Positions 12,035 through 23,626 of a DNA stretch of 64,000 nt are shown here, in pieces. The notes below the pieces were generated by a model. It did no database searches and was not told the DNA's origin. It was given only the letters and a program-made list of their open reading frames with translations. A program made the position numbers and the translations under genes. Source of the DNA: Theobroma cacao (Eukaryota > Streptophyta > Magnoliopsida > Malvales > Malvaceae); contig NC_030850.1 of assembly GCF_000208745.1 (NCBI RefSeq), forward strand, positions 14,724,626 through 14,788,625. Reading direction: 5' to 3'. Position 1 is the stretch's first letter, and every line of letters starts with the position of its first letter.

Positions 12035-12832
12035 TACTGTTGAAGACATTGGCAAGTTGCCCTATCTGAGTCTCAAGGTTTTTCAATGAGCCTACTTGAC
12101 CATGAATGAGAATATCAATCTTAGCCATATATTACATAAGCAACTCGTCCATAGATGGCTTTTTTTTCTTGCACAGGAGGTCTTGCATGAGGTGGAAATC
12201 CAAAAGGAAAATTAGGCCTTGGAGCTGATGAAGACTCTTAATTATTGCTCCAAGAAAAGTTTGGATGATTCTTCCACCTTGGGTTGTATGTGTTGGAATA
12301 TGGGTTGTTCTATTACCTATTCTCAGTGAACTGAACTGACTTAGAACTCATTGGACAATAATCTCTAGAGTGCTCATCTCCATAATAATCACAAGTAATA
12401 AATGGACTCTGAAAAAAGTGAACTCCAAAAGAATCAAATTTCTTGCTTAAAGTAGGTACCTGTGCTGTTAATGCATTGATAGCCTCAAACTCATGAATTT
12501 CAGCTACACACTGTGCATTGATCTTTTGGATGGCCATTGATAATTGTTTGATGCCATCTCTTCCAACAAGTTAAATGCCTCATCAATAGATTTTGCCATG
12601 AGTGCTCTTTACACCGTGACATCAATAGTAGTCTGAATATGACCATTCAAACCATTATAAAAGTTCTGTACCTGAAGCCACTTAGGTAGACCATGGTGAA
12701 GGCAACGTCGAAGCAAATCCTTGTATCTCTCCCAAGCCTTATACAATGACTCAAAATCAAGTTGCATAAATGATGTGATATCATTCCTCATTTTTCATTG
12801 TCTTGGTTGGAGAAAAGAATTTAGTTAAGAAC
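12035..12832 (-). pseudogene. Gypsy gag, central part with damaged zinc knuckle
   Basis: Minus-strand frames 12791-12609 and 12537-12313 encode MRNDITSFMQLDFESLYKAW, then LLRRCLHHGLPKWLQVQNFY, and a knuckle-like CDYYGDEHSRDYC in which the second cysteine is Y. Further on, to 12045, the translation reads SLKNLETQIGQLAN with stops, a common gag segment. The protein continues from 23011 (before the copia insertion) and into 7524 (after the fold-back insertion). Confidence 0.8.
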
Positions 12833-13986
12833 TGTTTGTCCTAAGTAAATGTGCTAAAAGGGGCGTAAATAGTACTTTTTGGGTCTTACTAAAATTGACT
12901 TCTGATTGGGGACAAATGCAAGATAAAAAAAGATTTAAAGATGAATGAAAAATTGAAAACAAAGCAAACAATCACACAAGAATTTATAGTGGTTCGGTCC
13001 AAAACTTACATCCACTACCTTAATTGTTCAACCAAGGATTTTCCAAACCAATCACTATAAACGGTGAAATTCTCAAGCTTTCACAAAGCTTTTACAATGA
13101 CTTTTACCAAGCTCAGCCAAAACCTTTCACAATGGTTTTTACCGGGATCAACCAAACCCAACAACTAACTTTTTAAGGCTAAGTTAAAACCTATACACTC
13201 AATCAAGCAATCCAATCTTGATTAAATTCCCTTAGAGTGTCTCGCACACTCTAAGTATACAAGAAGAAAAGAAATAAAGGTGTATCTATGATCACTGACT
13301 TGATCTAAGTGGTACAAAGTGAAGTGCTTAAATCTTTTATAAGGATAGGCGTGAAGTGTAGAAGAATGTAGAGAGTTTTTCCTGGTTTTTTAGCTCTTTT
13401 CTTTTTTAGCTATTGGAAGCCTCTTAAATACTTGAAAAATCAGATCTGATAGTTGTTAGGCAGTTTTTGACCATTGGAAATAGTTTTGTTGTAGTTTTGG
13501 CCGTTAATCTATCTTCTAGTGCTCAATTCAAATTTTCAAATAGAATTATCTTAGTTGACTAATTGCGCTCTTAGTCGACTAAGTTGTTTCTGTCTTCTGT
13601 TCTCTGTTTCTGGTAGTGAGAACTTAGTCGACTAACTTACTTCTTAGTCAATTAAGTTGGCTCTGTCTTGAAGTCTAGATTTTCGGATGTAGACTCTTAG
13701 TCGATTAACCCATTTCTTGGTCAGCTAAGTCTTTTCTATTTCTCAATACTCTTGAGCCCACCAACTTCTTATTTGAATTTTAGCTGACTAACCTTTCATT
13801 ATTCAACTAAGGAGTTTTTGTTTTGTTGATTAGTTGTGGCTCCTTATTCATATAATTTTTGATATGTCCCTTGGAATAATTTATCTATCATTGGCATATA
13901 ATTCTTGTCCTGCACACTCAAGTAAAAATATTAGACACAAATGAATGGGAATGTTTTATTATCATAAAAAATTAATGGAGTAAAAA
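12833..13986 (-). mobile_element. 3' LTR of the copia element
   Basis: About 1154 bp, matching the 5' LTR throughout. Its inner tip is mutated: where the other LTR has TGTTGGCTCC, this one reads TTTTTACTCC (minus strand from 13986 with one base offset by eye). Six TTAGTCGACTAA-like units lie at 13551-13728. Confidence 0.88.
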
Positions 13987-14001
13987 ATCTCCACCTTTTT
14001 T
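13987..14001 (-). promoter_or_regulatory. Copia polypurine tract
   Basis: The minus strand reads AAAAAAGGTGGAGA next to the 3' LTR, preceded by TGTCATCATA. It is the expected plus-strand primer site. Confidence 0.75.
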
Positions 14002-14639
14002 ATGATGACAAAACATTCCTTGATTAACTATACATTGTCCATTTAATCTTTTTAGTTCTGCACAAAAAGTGAGGATTTATCCCCCTAAGTGTGTGCTCGC
14101 CCTTAGTGTGTGCTTATTTTACTTTTTTATTTCAACAAATTTTTATTTATGTCATATAGATAATGACATTATACATTCAGAATATATTTATGCTGACATA
14201 TAAAGTAATCAATAATAGGTGACTGGTTGACAGAATATTAATATTTTAGCTGTGTCTGTTAACAGCATATTGTTACCAGATTTTATATATGCCATTTATC
14301 ATCCAATAAATATAGTATAATTAACATCCATATACATTCACAAACACAATCCATTCACATTCCATTCACAATATCATGACAGAAATTGGTTATCATCATA
14401 AAAACCCAATATCAGTACCAAATCTCAAAATAGCAGCAAATAAACTCAAGAACAGATTTAACATCAACAAACAAATCAAACTCAAGAATAGATTTAACAT
14501 CAGCAAACAAAATACTATAAATAGCTTATCAACATCCAATTTTCAACACAATAACATGTCAACTTTAATTGTTCAACTTGTCAAAGCAAAAACAGCAGTA
14601 CAACAAAAACTAGTAGCTAGTGTTCTTAAATTGCCCCTA
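14002..14639. other. Copia non-coding stretch between extra ORF and polypurine tract
   Basis: AT-rich. The 91-codon plus-strand frame at 14376-14651 is low complexity (repeated KLKNRFNI) and antisense to the element. I see a short local duplication (AACTCAAGAACAGATTTAAC and AACTCAAGAATAGATTTAAC near 14443 and 14479). Nothing else is recognised. Confidence 0.5.
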
Positions 14640-16584
14640 GTTCTCCTCTAAATTTTCTACCATAATTCTCCCCCTTTTGTCATCATCAAATCTTAAGGAT
14701 GCTCAATCATCTTCTGAAGAGGGTGAAGAAGTAGATTCATCAATGCCATAGTGAGCATTTAGGAGTTTAGGTGGTGATTTTTTTAGTGAGGGTTCATGGA
14801 TGATTTATCAAAAACTTCAAAGGGGTCTTGAGGAGAAGAAATGGCTGATGGTCTAGCTTTTTCAACTATTCTAGAGGATTTTCTTCTTCTAAGGAATTTT
14901 GTCTTGGTTGTCATTGTTTTTGCCTTTGCCAGATGGTTTAGATTTGACTTATGGAGTAGTAGTAGCTTTTTCTTTTCCTTTCCCAGATTATTCCTTTATA
15001 GCAGAAGTTTGTTCAGGAGATCTTCTCGGAGATACTGATTTTTGTGCTTTTCCTTTATCTGCTTCCTTCTTAGCTTGTTTTTCTCTAACCATTTGGTGGA
15101 AGACATCCATTATTGAAACTTCCTTTGAATTGGGGGGAGATGGCTGATCTTGTTGCGGTTCATGATGAGATGGAAGATTTTCATCATGTGAGCCAAGCAC
15201 CTCAATACCTTGTTCTGATTCAGCTTCCTTTTATGGCTCTAGTGAAGGGGATTTCCTTGATTGTTCAAGTTCAGGTTCATGACCCTCGGCTTGGAAGGTA
15301 GAGCCTTCAGCATCCTGTGCTGCTGGTGCAGGGCTTGAGTAGTAAAATTGTCTATAACTGCCGGTTCAGAAGGTATTTTTCCTTTTTCCTTCAGCACATT
15401 TTCCAGTTTTGCCAATTTTTCTTCAATTTTCTACATCCTCACAGCCTGGTCAGTAAGTTTTCCATCAATTCACATAAGTAGATTGAAAACCATTTCATTT
15501 GAGAACTGTGAGGGGGCTGCCTCTGACTGAGCAGGGAGAAAAGACTCTCCTTCTTGAGTGACCTTGGGGTTTTTAATAAATTTCTCTCCATTAAGCTTAT
15601 ATCCCATTTTAGGCAGACTCCCAAGGTAAATAGCTTGGTCCTTGCTCTTCACTTTATCCAATTCATTCCTAGAGCTCTAAATTCCTTTTTTCCTATACTA
15701 ATGATGTAATGATATTTCCATAAGGCAGATTTATTTTTCCAGTCGATAAGCTCCTCTCATTCTCTCAATCATGAATCTGCCTAGATTAAGTGGAGCACCA
15801 TTGAAGGCATGCTCCATTAGCCATAAGTCCTGAAGACTAATGTAGTTAAAATTGCCACCTCTTCCATGAATATTCGTAACAATGAAGTAATGCAAAATTC
15901 TAATCTGTGGACTTTTAATCAGACTAGCATTACTGTTTGATGAATATTTTTATTTTCTCCCTGTAATTATCTCCCACAGAGATGTGGGATCATAGTTTTC
16001 AAGCATATCATAATCACCATCTTCACTTTCAATTTTAAGTAGATTTCCTAAATCGGCAGCAGTCATAACAAATTCCTTTCCATTTAAAAAGACATTCAGA
16101 TCGTCATCAATATAATCATCAGAATCCTCAAGTTCATCTTTATCTAAGGCTATGTTAGCATAAAATTCTTTCACCAAACTAGCACTATAGGTTCGATTCT
16201 TAAAAATTTTAAAATCCTTTAGTTTCATTTCTTCAAAATAATATGATAAAACAACTTGAATTTTAAGGGCTTTATTAAAGTTGTTCTAGTCTATGAATTT
16301 TTCGCAAGAAATTGGAGCATTTTCTATTTTCTTGAATCTTTCTTCATGGGCTTTATTCCTAAATTTGGAGGATGAAATATTAGCTTTCTTGAAGGATTTA
16401 CCCTTCTCTTTCCTTTTCTCTATTTTGTATTCCTTCATGGTTTGCTTTTTCCCAGGTTTCTCGATTCCAAAGGCGGACATACCCTTCTTTTTCTTCTTCA
16501 AAGATTCAACTTGTCCACTTTCCTTCCTTGGTCGTTACCCGTTTTCTTTTCCAGAATTTCTTTAGTCTGTGTTGGTTTTGCCAT
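14640..16584 (-). pseudogene. Extra ORF after pol in the copia element
   Basis: Minus-strand frames in a row (start MAKPTQTKEILEKK at 16584; 16501-16286; 16228-15950; 15661-15470; 15200-14988) read as one broken protein of roughly 600 residues. It has a basic N-terminus, then RTYSASLVKEFYANI, a segment with FLNGKEFVMTAADLGNLL, then HGRGGNFNYISLQDLWLM, APLNLGRFMIERM, a coiled-coil-like KIEEKLAKLENVLKEK and a polar, lysine-rich tail. The middle resembles the putative plant transposon protein domain found in some LTR elements, from memory. Its role is unknown; env-like is a common but unproven label for ORFs in this position. Confidence 0.6.
14667..14691 (-). promoter_or_regulatory. Second polypurine-tract-like motif in copia 3' region
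   Basis: The minus strand carries GATGATGACAAAAGGGGGAGA, the same arrangement as the tract at 13988-14010 but better preserved, about 680 bases upstream. It follows the end of the extra ORF. Confidence 0.5.
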
Positions 16585-16981
16585 TTGGTTTGAGGGATTT
16601 ATGGCTTAGGGTTTTGAGGGTTTGGGAAGAAAGAATTTTTGTTTCAACAGAGTTAGTTTTAGATGAGAGAAAATGCAGTGAGAATGTGTTAAGAGAAATT
16701 GAATTCTATCAAAACCGTTTGACTCCCGCTCTTTAAATGCATTTAGTAACCTCCTCTTTTAAAATTTAAAAATTTCCCTCTTAAATTTTATTTTTAATGA
16801 GGCAGCTTTTTCTATTCTGTTCCATCATTTGGTAGGCAGTTTTTTTTTCATTATTTAATTCTTCCTCTTTCTAACTGACTGAGTCTTATTATTTAAAGAG
16901 ACAGAATGCTTTTAGTTGATGAAGTGACTCTCTTAGTCAACTAAGTGCTTGCTGTCCTTTGAGAAAATATCAAAATTTTTC

Positions 16982-18400
16982 TTAAAACTCTTGCACACTA
17001 GCTATTCCTAAATTTCTCCTAATCTCACAAAATCTTTCCTCATTTAGAGGCTTCGTGAATATGTCAGCTAATTGTTGTAAAGTATTAACAAACTCAATCT
17101 TAATATCACCTTTCACTACATGATCTCTAACAAAGTGATGCCTAATCTCAATATGCTTAGTCCTAGAATGCTGTACAAGATTTTTTGAAATATTAATTGC
17201 ACTTGTATTATCAGAATATATTGGTATGTTATCTATTGTTACTCTAAAGTCTTTTAGTTGTTGTTTAATCCACAAGATTTGAGCACAGCAACAACTTAAA
17301 GAAATATATTCAGCTTCAACTATGGAGAGAGCAACTGAATTATGTTTTTTACTTGACCATGACACAAGCATACTACCTAGAAATTGGCAAGTTTCACTAG
17401 TGCTCTTTCTATCAGTTTTGCTTCCAGCAAAATCTACATCTAAATATCCAACTAGATTAAAGAATGATTTTCCAGGGTACCATATCCTTAAAGCTTGTGT
17501 ATCTAAAAGGTATCTAAAAATTCTTTTAACAACGGTCAGGTGTGATTCTTTAGATTGAGATTGAAAACAAGCACACAAACATACACAGAATTGGATATTA
17601 GGCCTGCTGGTTATTAAATAAAGTAGTGATCCGATCATACCTTTATAGAGCTTTTGATTAACATCCTTTCCTTTTTCATAAACCTTAAGTTTGGTGGATG
17701 GACTCATTAGTGTGTTAATTGATTTCAGCTTCAGCATGTCAAACTTTTTGAGCATGTCTTGAATGTATTTATCTTGGCTAATGAAAATTCCTCCCTCACT
17801 TTGTTTGATTTGGAGCCTAAGAAAGAATTTTAACTCTCTCATCATGCTCATCTCAAATTCACCTTGCATCTCTTCAGCAAAATTCTTGCATAAAGCCTCA
17901 TTAGTTGCACCAAAAATAATATCATCCATATAGATTTGAACAACAATTAAATCATTTAAGTATCTTTTAACAAACAATGTTGTATCAATACTCCCTCTAA
18001 CATAACCTTTTTCAACTAGGAATTTTAAAAGCCTCTCGTACCCAGCTCTAAGAGCTTGTTTCCATCCATACAAAGCCTTATGAAGTTTAAAAACATGATC
18101 TGATTTTTCAAAGTCTTCAAATCCAGGAGGTTGTTCAACATAAACTTCCTCTTGGATGAAACCATTTAAAAAGGCACTTTTTACATCCATTTGGAATAAT
18201 TTAAAGTTCATAAAACAAGCAAATGCAAGCAACAACCTTATATCTTTTATTCTACCAATCAGTGCAAAGGTTTCATCGTAGTCAATTTCTTTCTCTTGGT
18301 TGTACCCTTGTGCTACTAGCCTAGCTTTATTTCTAATTATATTACCTTGTTCATTTACCTTATTCCTAAACACTCATTTTCTCCCAACAATAGGGTGATT
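16982..18400 (-). pseudogene. Copia reverse transcriptase and RNase H
   Basis: An uninterrupted 463-codon frame (18373-16982) carries RT motifs: ARLVAQGYNQ, DVKSAFLNG, EEVYVEQPPGFE, the catalytic YMDDIIFG (about 17930-17907), then RNase H (KSTSETCQFLGSMLVSWSSK, EAEYISLSCC, LADIFTKPL). Immediately upstream the conserved GRKWVF reads GRK-stop-VF (TGA at 18376-18374), so the methionine start is only apparent and the polyprotein is interrupted. The family normally translates RT as part of one gag-pol protein. Confidence 0.92.
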
Positions 18401-18628
18401 TAAAGGTCTAGAGACTAATGACCACACACGATTTCTTTTAAATTGATCAAGTTCTTCTTGCATGGCCATTATCCAGCTTTCTTATTTTTTTGCTTCTTCA
18501 AAGCTCTTAAGCTCAATTTGAGATATGAAAGTTGAAAACTCACATGTCTCTCTAACTCCTCTCCTAGTTTTGACACCTTGTGTAATATCTCCTATAATCA
18601 GCTCTTGTGGATGGTCTTTTACATATCT

Positions 18629-20110
18629 CTAGCTTCTTGGAAGGTCATTATGATGACTTTCGATTCTTTGCAAGGTTTCTAAATGTGGAGGTTCTGTTTC
18701 TCTTTTAAGGGAATTTTCTTCGCTGTTTTTCTTGTCATCTAAGCTCATTTCTTCCATTTGTCTTTTAAGGTCATCCGTATCATCTTCATCAGCTGGAATT
18801 TCCTTTTGCAAGGCATTGGATTCATAAAAAATTACATGGATCGATTCTTCAACAGTTAAAGTCCTTTTGTTAAAAACTCTATAGGCCTTTGAGTTTAATA
18901 CATATCTTAAAAATATTGCCTCATCACTCTTTGCATCAAACTTTCCTAAAGAATATTTTCCATTGTTCAATACAAAACACCTACAACAAAAACTCCTAAG
19001 GTGAGAGATATATAGTTTTCTACCCTTGTAAAGTTTATATGGAGTCTTTGATATCATGACTCTAATTAAGACTCTATTAAGGATATATGCTGCTGTGTTG
19101 ACAGCTTCTGCTCAAAAATATTTTAGTAAATTGTTTTCACAAAGCATAGATCGAGTCATCTCTTTTAAGGTTTGATTTTTCCTTTCTAAAAACTCTATTT
19201 TGCTGGGGTGTTCTAGGTGCAGAAAAATTTTTATTCAACCCCTTTTCATTACAAAAGTTTTCAAACTCATCTCATTCAAACTCACCATCATGATCACTTC
19301 TAATACTAACTATGGCAAGTTCTTTTTCATTTTCAACTTTCCTACAATGATTTATAATTGTTGGTAGTGCATCATTCTTATGAGCAAGAAAATAAACCCA
19401 AGTATACATAGAGTAGTCATCAACTATCACAAAGCCATATGATTTTCCTTCTAGACTAGTTGTGCTAATTGGCCCAAATAGATCAATGTGCAGCAATCCT
19501 AGTGGTCTAGAGGTTGACACATTCTTCTTACTTTTAAAAGATGTTCTAACTTGTTTTCTTAGTTGGCATACATCACAAATTTGATCATATTCAAATTTAA
19601 GTTTAGACAATCCTATAATCAGATTTTTTCTTATCAATTTTGAAATGGTGTGCATGCTCATATGTCCAAGTCTCCTATGCCATAATCGGCCATCGTTTTC
19701 AACATTTGCTATAAGACATGTTTCACAATTCACCTTAAGATCTTCAAGAAATATAACATACATATTCTTAATTCTTTTTCCTAGAAATGAAACTTTGTTA
19801 GTACTTATATCTATCACTTCACATTTATTTGAGTCAAAACATACCTTAAAACCTTTATCACATAGTTGGTTGATACTCAATAAATTGTGTTTCAAACCTT
19901 TAACCAGCAACACATGACTAATTCGAGTTTGAGAGTTTTTACCAATGGTTCCAATACCACAAATTCTACCTTTTGAATCATCACCAAAGGAAATGGTACC
20001 TCCCTTTTTCTTATCCAGCTGAGCAAATAGTATTTCGTTTCCAATCATGTGCCTTGAGCTGCCACTATCCATAAACCATGGTTCATTCTCCTTTAGTTGA
20101 GCTCTTGAAC
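18629..20110 (-). pseudogene. Copia protease and integrase, interrupted
   Basis: The open frame 20072-19272 begins MDSGSSRHM, the aspartic protease active site, then carries the GAG-pre-integrase zinc motif (LWHRRLGHMS ... CDVCQLRKQ) and integrase core (LHIDLFGPIST, FVIVDDYSMYTWVYFL, a second acidic site near SDHDGEFE). A TGA follows FE, where relatives continue. Further integrase sequence survives with frame breaks (NFSAPRTPQQN-like near 19220), and the integrase C-terminus is open at 19057-18629 (PYKLYKGRK, GKFDAKSDE, SKAYRVFNKRTLTVEESIHV). Integrase joins element DNA to the host; this copy is broken. Confidence 0.88.
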
Positions 20111-20628
20111 ATGTGTCTTTTAGATTCAGCTTAACCTACAAAACAAATTTTTAGTTTTTTTTAATAGGTACCCATACCTTGATGGGTCCTTGACGGTTAG
20201 CTACAATAAAAGATCCTTTTAGAACCTAAATTTTTTCGGTTTTCTGCATACTTTTATTTCTATAATAGTCATAAAATAAATGTCCAAATTTTCCACAATT
20301 ATAACATCTAGATGAAGCATTATCAGAATTTTTCTTAAGGTATGTGCTCCTCATTGATTTTTTTTCTTCAAGCTTTTAAGATTGGCATTTTCTTCAACTG
20401 CCTTTTGCAAAGCTTCTATTTTGTTTTCAAATTTTTAATTTTAAGAGTTTCAAAATCTATTTTTGAATGCTCTAATTCAATTTGCAAAAATTTTCTTTGC
20501 TCAAAAACAAAATTGAAGTCATGTTTTATCTTTTGCAAATCAGTCTCAAGAGATGCAGTTTTTCTTTTCAAAGTTTTATATTTAGATGCAAGTTTCTCAA
20601 TTTCATCATAAAGACATTCATACTCCTC

Positions 20629-21776
20629 TTATAGTTCATCAACTGAAATATCACAAGGGGATGAAGATACATCGGATTCATTATCCCTTGCCATCAAACA
20701 TAGATTAGCTCTTTTTTCAGCTTTTTCTTCTTCATCATCAGAACTTGAAGTATCACTATTTAACCTAGTGGCAGACACCATTGCTGTCTTCGATTTATTG
20801 TTTTTCTTTGGTGTTTCTTTTTTCAGTAAGGGGCATTGTGACCCAAAGTGTCTTGGCTTCTTGCATATAAGCTCTTCCTTCTTGTCTGACTCATTTTTAT
20901 TTTTAGTTTTCCATGAAAAGCTTTGCTTTCTTCTATACTCTATTCTAGCCAATTTTCGGTTTTTTTGGCCCATAAGCTTTCTGAACCTTCTTGCAACCAT
21001 AGCAAGTTCATCATCATCATCACAAGATAAACTGTCCAACTCTTCTTCAAGGATGCTTGCTTTTAAGGCAATACTTTTCTTCTTTTTCTTTGCTTCTGTC
21101 TTGTCTTCTTCTTCTTTTTCTTTGAGTGCCAGCTCGTGAGTAAGAAGAAAACCACAAATTTCATTTAGAGTTATAACATTTAAGTTGTTGGCTTCACGGA
21201 TGGCAGTCACTTTTGGCTTCCAATTTTTGGGTAGGCTTTTAAGAAGTCTTTGAACAATATCATATTCAGGAATTGGTTTGCCTAGCTGACTTAATTTGTT
21301 TGTGATATTTGTGATTCTATCTAACATGCTAGTGATATCTTTATCAGGTTCCATCTTAAACATCTCATAATTGTGGGTTAAAAGGGCTATCTTGGACTCC
21401 TTAACTTGTGAAGTCCCTTCATGAATAATCCTAAGTTTATCCCATACTTGTTTAGCTATGGTATAACTTGATACTTTATTGAATTCAGTGGGAGTTAAGG
21501 CACAATGCAGTGTATTAATTACCTTAAAGTTGGTTTGAACTCTTTTGGTTTCAGCTTCGGTCCATCCAATCCTCGGTTAAGGAATTATCTCGTTGGTTAC
21601 AACATTTAAGTTGAAGGAATAAATGGACCATTAGTTATGACATCCCACATCTCATAATCTATTGCTCTAATGTATATTGACATCCTATCACTCCAATATG
21701 GGTAGTTTAAGCCATCAAACAGAGGTGGTCTGTTTGTGGACTGCCCTTCAGCAACTATTGATTTTTGAAGAGCCAT
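20629..21776 (-). pseudogene. Copia gag
   Basis: The frame starts MALQKSIVAEGQSTNRPPLF at 21776. It continues through LNYPYWSDRM, FNKVSSYTIAKQVWDKLR and LLKSLPKNWKPKVTAI (typical UBN2-type gag), then an acidic, lysine-rich stretch and a serine/aspartate-rich C-terminus. A TAA at 21577-21579 breaks it. The zinc knuckle is damaged: CKKPRHFGSQC keeps C, H and C but the first cysteine of CX2CX4HX4C is missing. Its role is to form the virus-like particle and bind element RNA. Confidence 0.85.
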
Positions 21777-21820
21777 TTGGATATTCCCAAAGGGTGTTAG
21801 ACCTTAAGAACAGGGAACTT

Positions 21821-21834
21821 ACTTTAATACCACT
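21821..21834 (-). promoter_or_regulatory. Copia primer-binding site (tRNA-Met type)
   Basis: Next to the 5' LTR the minus strand reads AGTGGTATTAAAGTA, close to the TGGTATCAGAGC that pairs with initiator tRNA-Met and primes minus-strand DNA in plant copia elements. Two mismatches in the first ten bases suggest decay. Confidence 0.65.
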
Positions 21835-23010
21835 TGTTGGTCCCGAGTAAATGTGATAGAAAGTGGGTGAATATCACTTTTTGGCTCTTACTAAAATTGA
21901 ATTTTGATTGGGGACAAATGCAAGATAAAAGAAAGATTTAAAGATGAATGAAAAACTAAAAACAGAGCAGACAATCACACAAGAATTTACAGTGGTTCAG
22001 TCCAAGACTTACATCCACTACCTTGATTGTTCAACTAAGGATTTTTCAAACCAATCACTATGAACGGTGAAATTTCCAAGCTTTCACTAAGCTTTTACAA
22101 TGACTTTTACCAGGCTCAGCCAAAACCTTTCACAATAGTTTTTATCGAGATCAACCAAAACCCAACAACTAACTTTTCAAGGCTAAGTTAGAACCTATAC
22201 ACTCAACGAAGTAATCCAAGCTTGAATAAATTCCCTTAGAGTGTCTCACACACTCTAAGTATACAATAAGAAAAGAAATAAAGGTATACCTATGATCACT
22301 AACTTGATCTAAGTGGTACAAAGTGAAATGTTTGAATCTTTTACAAGGATAGGAGTGAAGTGCATAAGAATGTAGAGAGTTTTTTTCTAGTTTTTGAGCT
22401 ATTTTTGTTCTTGGAAGCCTTTTTTTTTTTAAGCCATTGGAAGCCTCTTAAATACTTAGAAAATCAGCTATGATAGGTGTTAGGCAATTTTTGACCGTTG
22501 GAAACAGTTTTGTTGCAATTCTGGCCGTTAATCTGTTTTTTAGTGCTTAATTCAAATTTTTTGACAGAATGATCTTAGTTGACTAACTGCGCTCTTAGTT
22601 GACTAAGTTGTTTCTGTCTTCTATTCTCTGCTTCTGGCAGTGAGCACTTAGTCGACTAACTTACTCCTTAGTCGATTAAGTTGGTTCTATCTTGAAGTCT
22701 AGATTTCTGGCAATAGACTCTTAGTCGACTGACCCATTTCTTGGTCGACGAAATCTTTTCTGTTTCTCAATACTCTTGAGCCCACCAATTTCTGATTTGA
22801 ATTTTAGCTAACTAACCTTTCGTTATTCAACTAAGGAGTTTCTATTTGGTTGATTAGTTGTGGCTCCTTATTCATATAATTTTTGATATGTCCTTTGGAA
22901 TAATTTATCTATCATTGGCATATAATTCTTGTCCTACACACTTAAGTAAAAATATTAGACACAAATGAATAGGAATGTTTTATTATCATCAAAAACTAAT
23001 GGAGCCAACA
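21835..23010 (-). mobile_element. 5' LTR of the copia element
   Basis: 1176 bp, TG to CA on either strand. The right end (plus strand) is GGAGCCAACA and the left end TGTTGGTCCCGAG. Six copies of a 12-base palindrome-like unit (TTAGTCGACTAA and variants) lie at 22575-22752. Confidence 0.9.
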
Positions 23011-23480
23011 AGAACTTTTGAGTAAGATCATCCCAAGTAGTAATGGAACTTGTAGGAAGTGAGTTCAACCAAAATTTCCCCTTGTCTCGTAGTAAGAAAA
23101 GGAAGAATCTCAATCAAATAGCATCATTTGTAACTTTATTATGCTTGAAAGTGTCACAAATCTCTAGAAAATTTGAGACGTGAGCATTAAGATCGTCATT
23201 TGGTAGACACAAAAATTAGACTAAAGTTTGGATCATTTGGATGATTGTTGGTTTTATCTCAAAGTTGTTAGCTTTAATCGTTGGCCTTTGAATTCTCAAG
23301 TCAAGACCTTGCACTAACGGAATAGCATAATCTCTCAAAGATAGATTATCTTTCACTACTTGTCCTCAAATTTGTTGCTCTCCTTGATTATTGACCATTA
23401 TTTCTGAATGATTAGAGTCTCGTGAATTGTGCCTCAAAAGTCTTCGAAAAGTCTTCTTAATTTTTGGATCACAAAAGACA
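23011..23480 (-). pseudogene. Gypsy gag, N-terminal part
   Basis: The minus-strand translation reads VVKDNLSLRDYAIPLVQGLD, ANNFEIKPTIIQMIQ, DDLNAHVSNFLEICDTFK and DAIWLRFFLF, then DDLTQKF directly before the copia insertion. This is the usual beginning of Athila-type gag; one stop follows IQTLV. It continues at 12832. Confidence 0.8.
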
Positions 23481-23601
23481 ATTTTCAAGCTCCTTGCTCT
23501 TCTCATACAATTACCAAAAAGTACTTGAAAATAAAGGAAAACAAAGCTTGAAGTAAAACTAGTTTGCTTAGTATTAACATTAGCAAAATATAGGAAAACA
23601 A

Positions 23602-23620
23602 CTCCCTAGCAACGACACCA
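23602..23620 (-). promoter_or_regulatory. Gypsy primer-binding site
   Basis: The minus strand reads TGGTGTCGTTGCTAGGGAG six bases after the LTR end. It is a mutated form of TGGCGCCGTTGCCGGGG, the primer site usual in Athila/Tat elements. Confidence 0.75.
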
Positions 23621-23626
23621 AAAATT

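Larger units (their letters stand above)
12833..23010 (-). mobile_element. Complete Ty1/copia element with extra 3' ORF
   Basis: The element is bounded by LTRs at 12833-13986 and 21835-23010 and flanked by the exact duplication AGAAC (12828-12832 and 23011-23015). Rejoining the host across one AGAAC restores the gag frame LTQKFLTKFF. From right to left it holds the 5' LTR, a tRNA-Met-type primer site, gag, protease, integrase, RT and RNase H, about 2.5 kb with an extra ORF, the polypurine tract and the 3' LTR. The pol order (integrase before RT) is diagnostic of copia. Several stops interrupt it. About 20 differences are visible over the first 165 aligned LTR bases, so the insertion is not recent. 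Confidence 0.95.

Noticed and set aside
19645..19917. Plus-strand ORFs inside the copia element (also 20342, 20768, 17322)
   Set aside because: Shadows of the minus-strand integrase, gag and RT frames.
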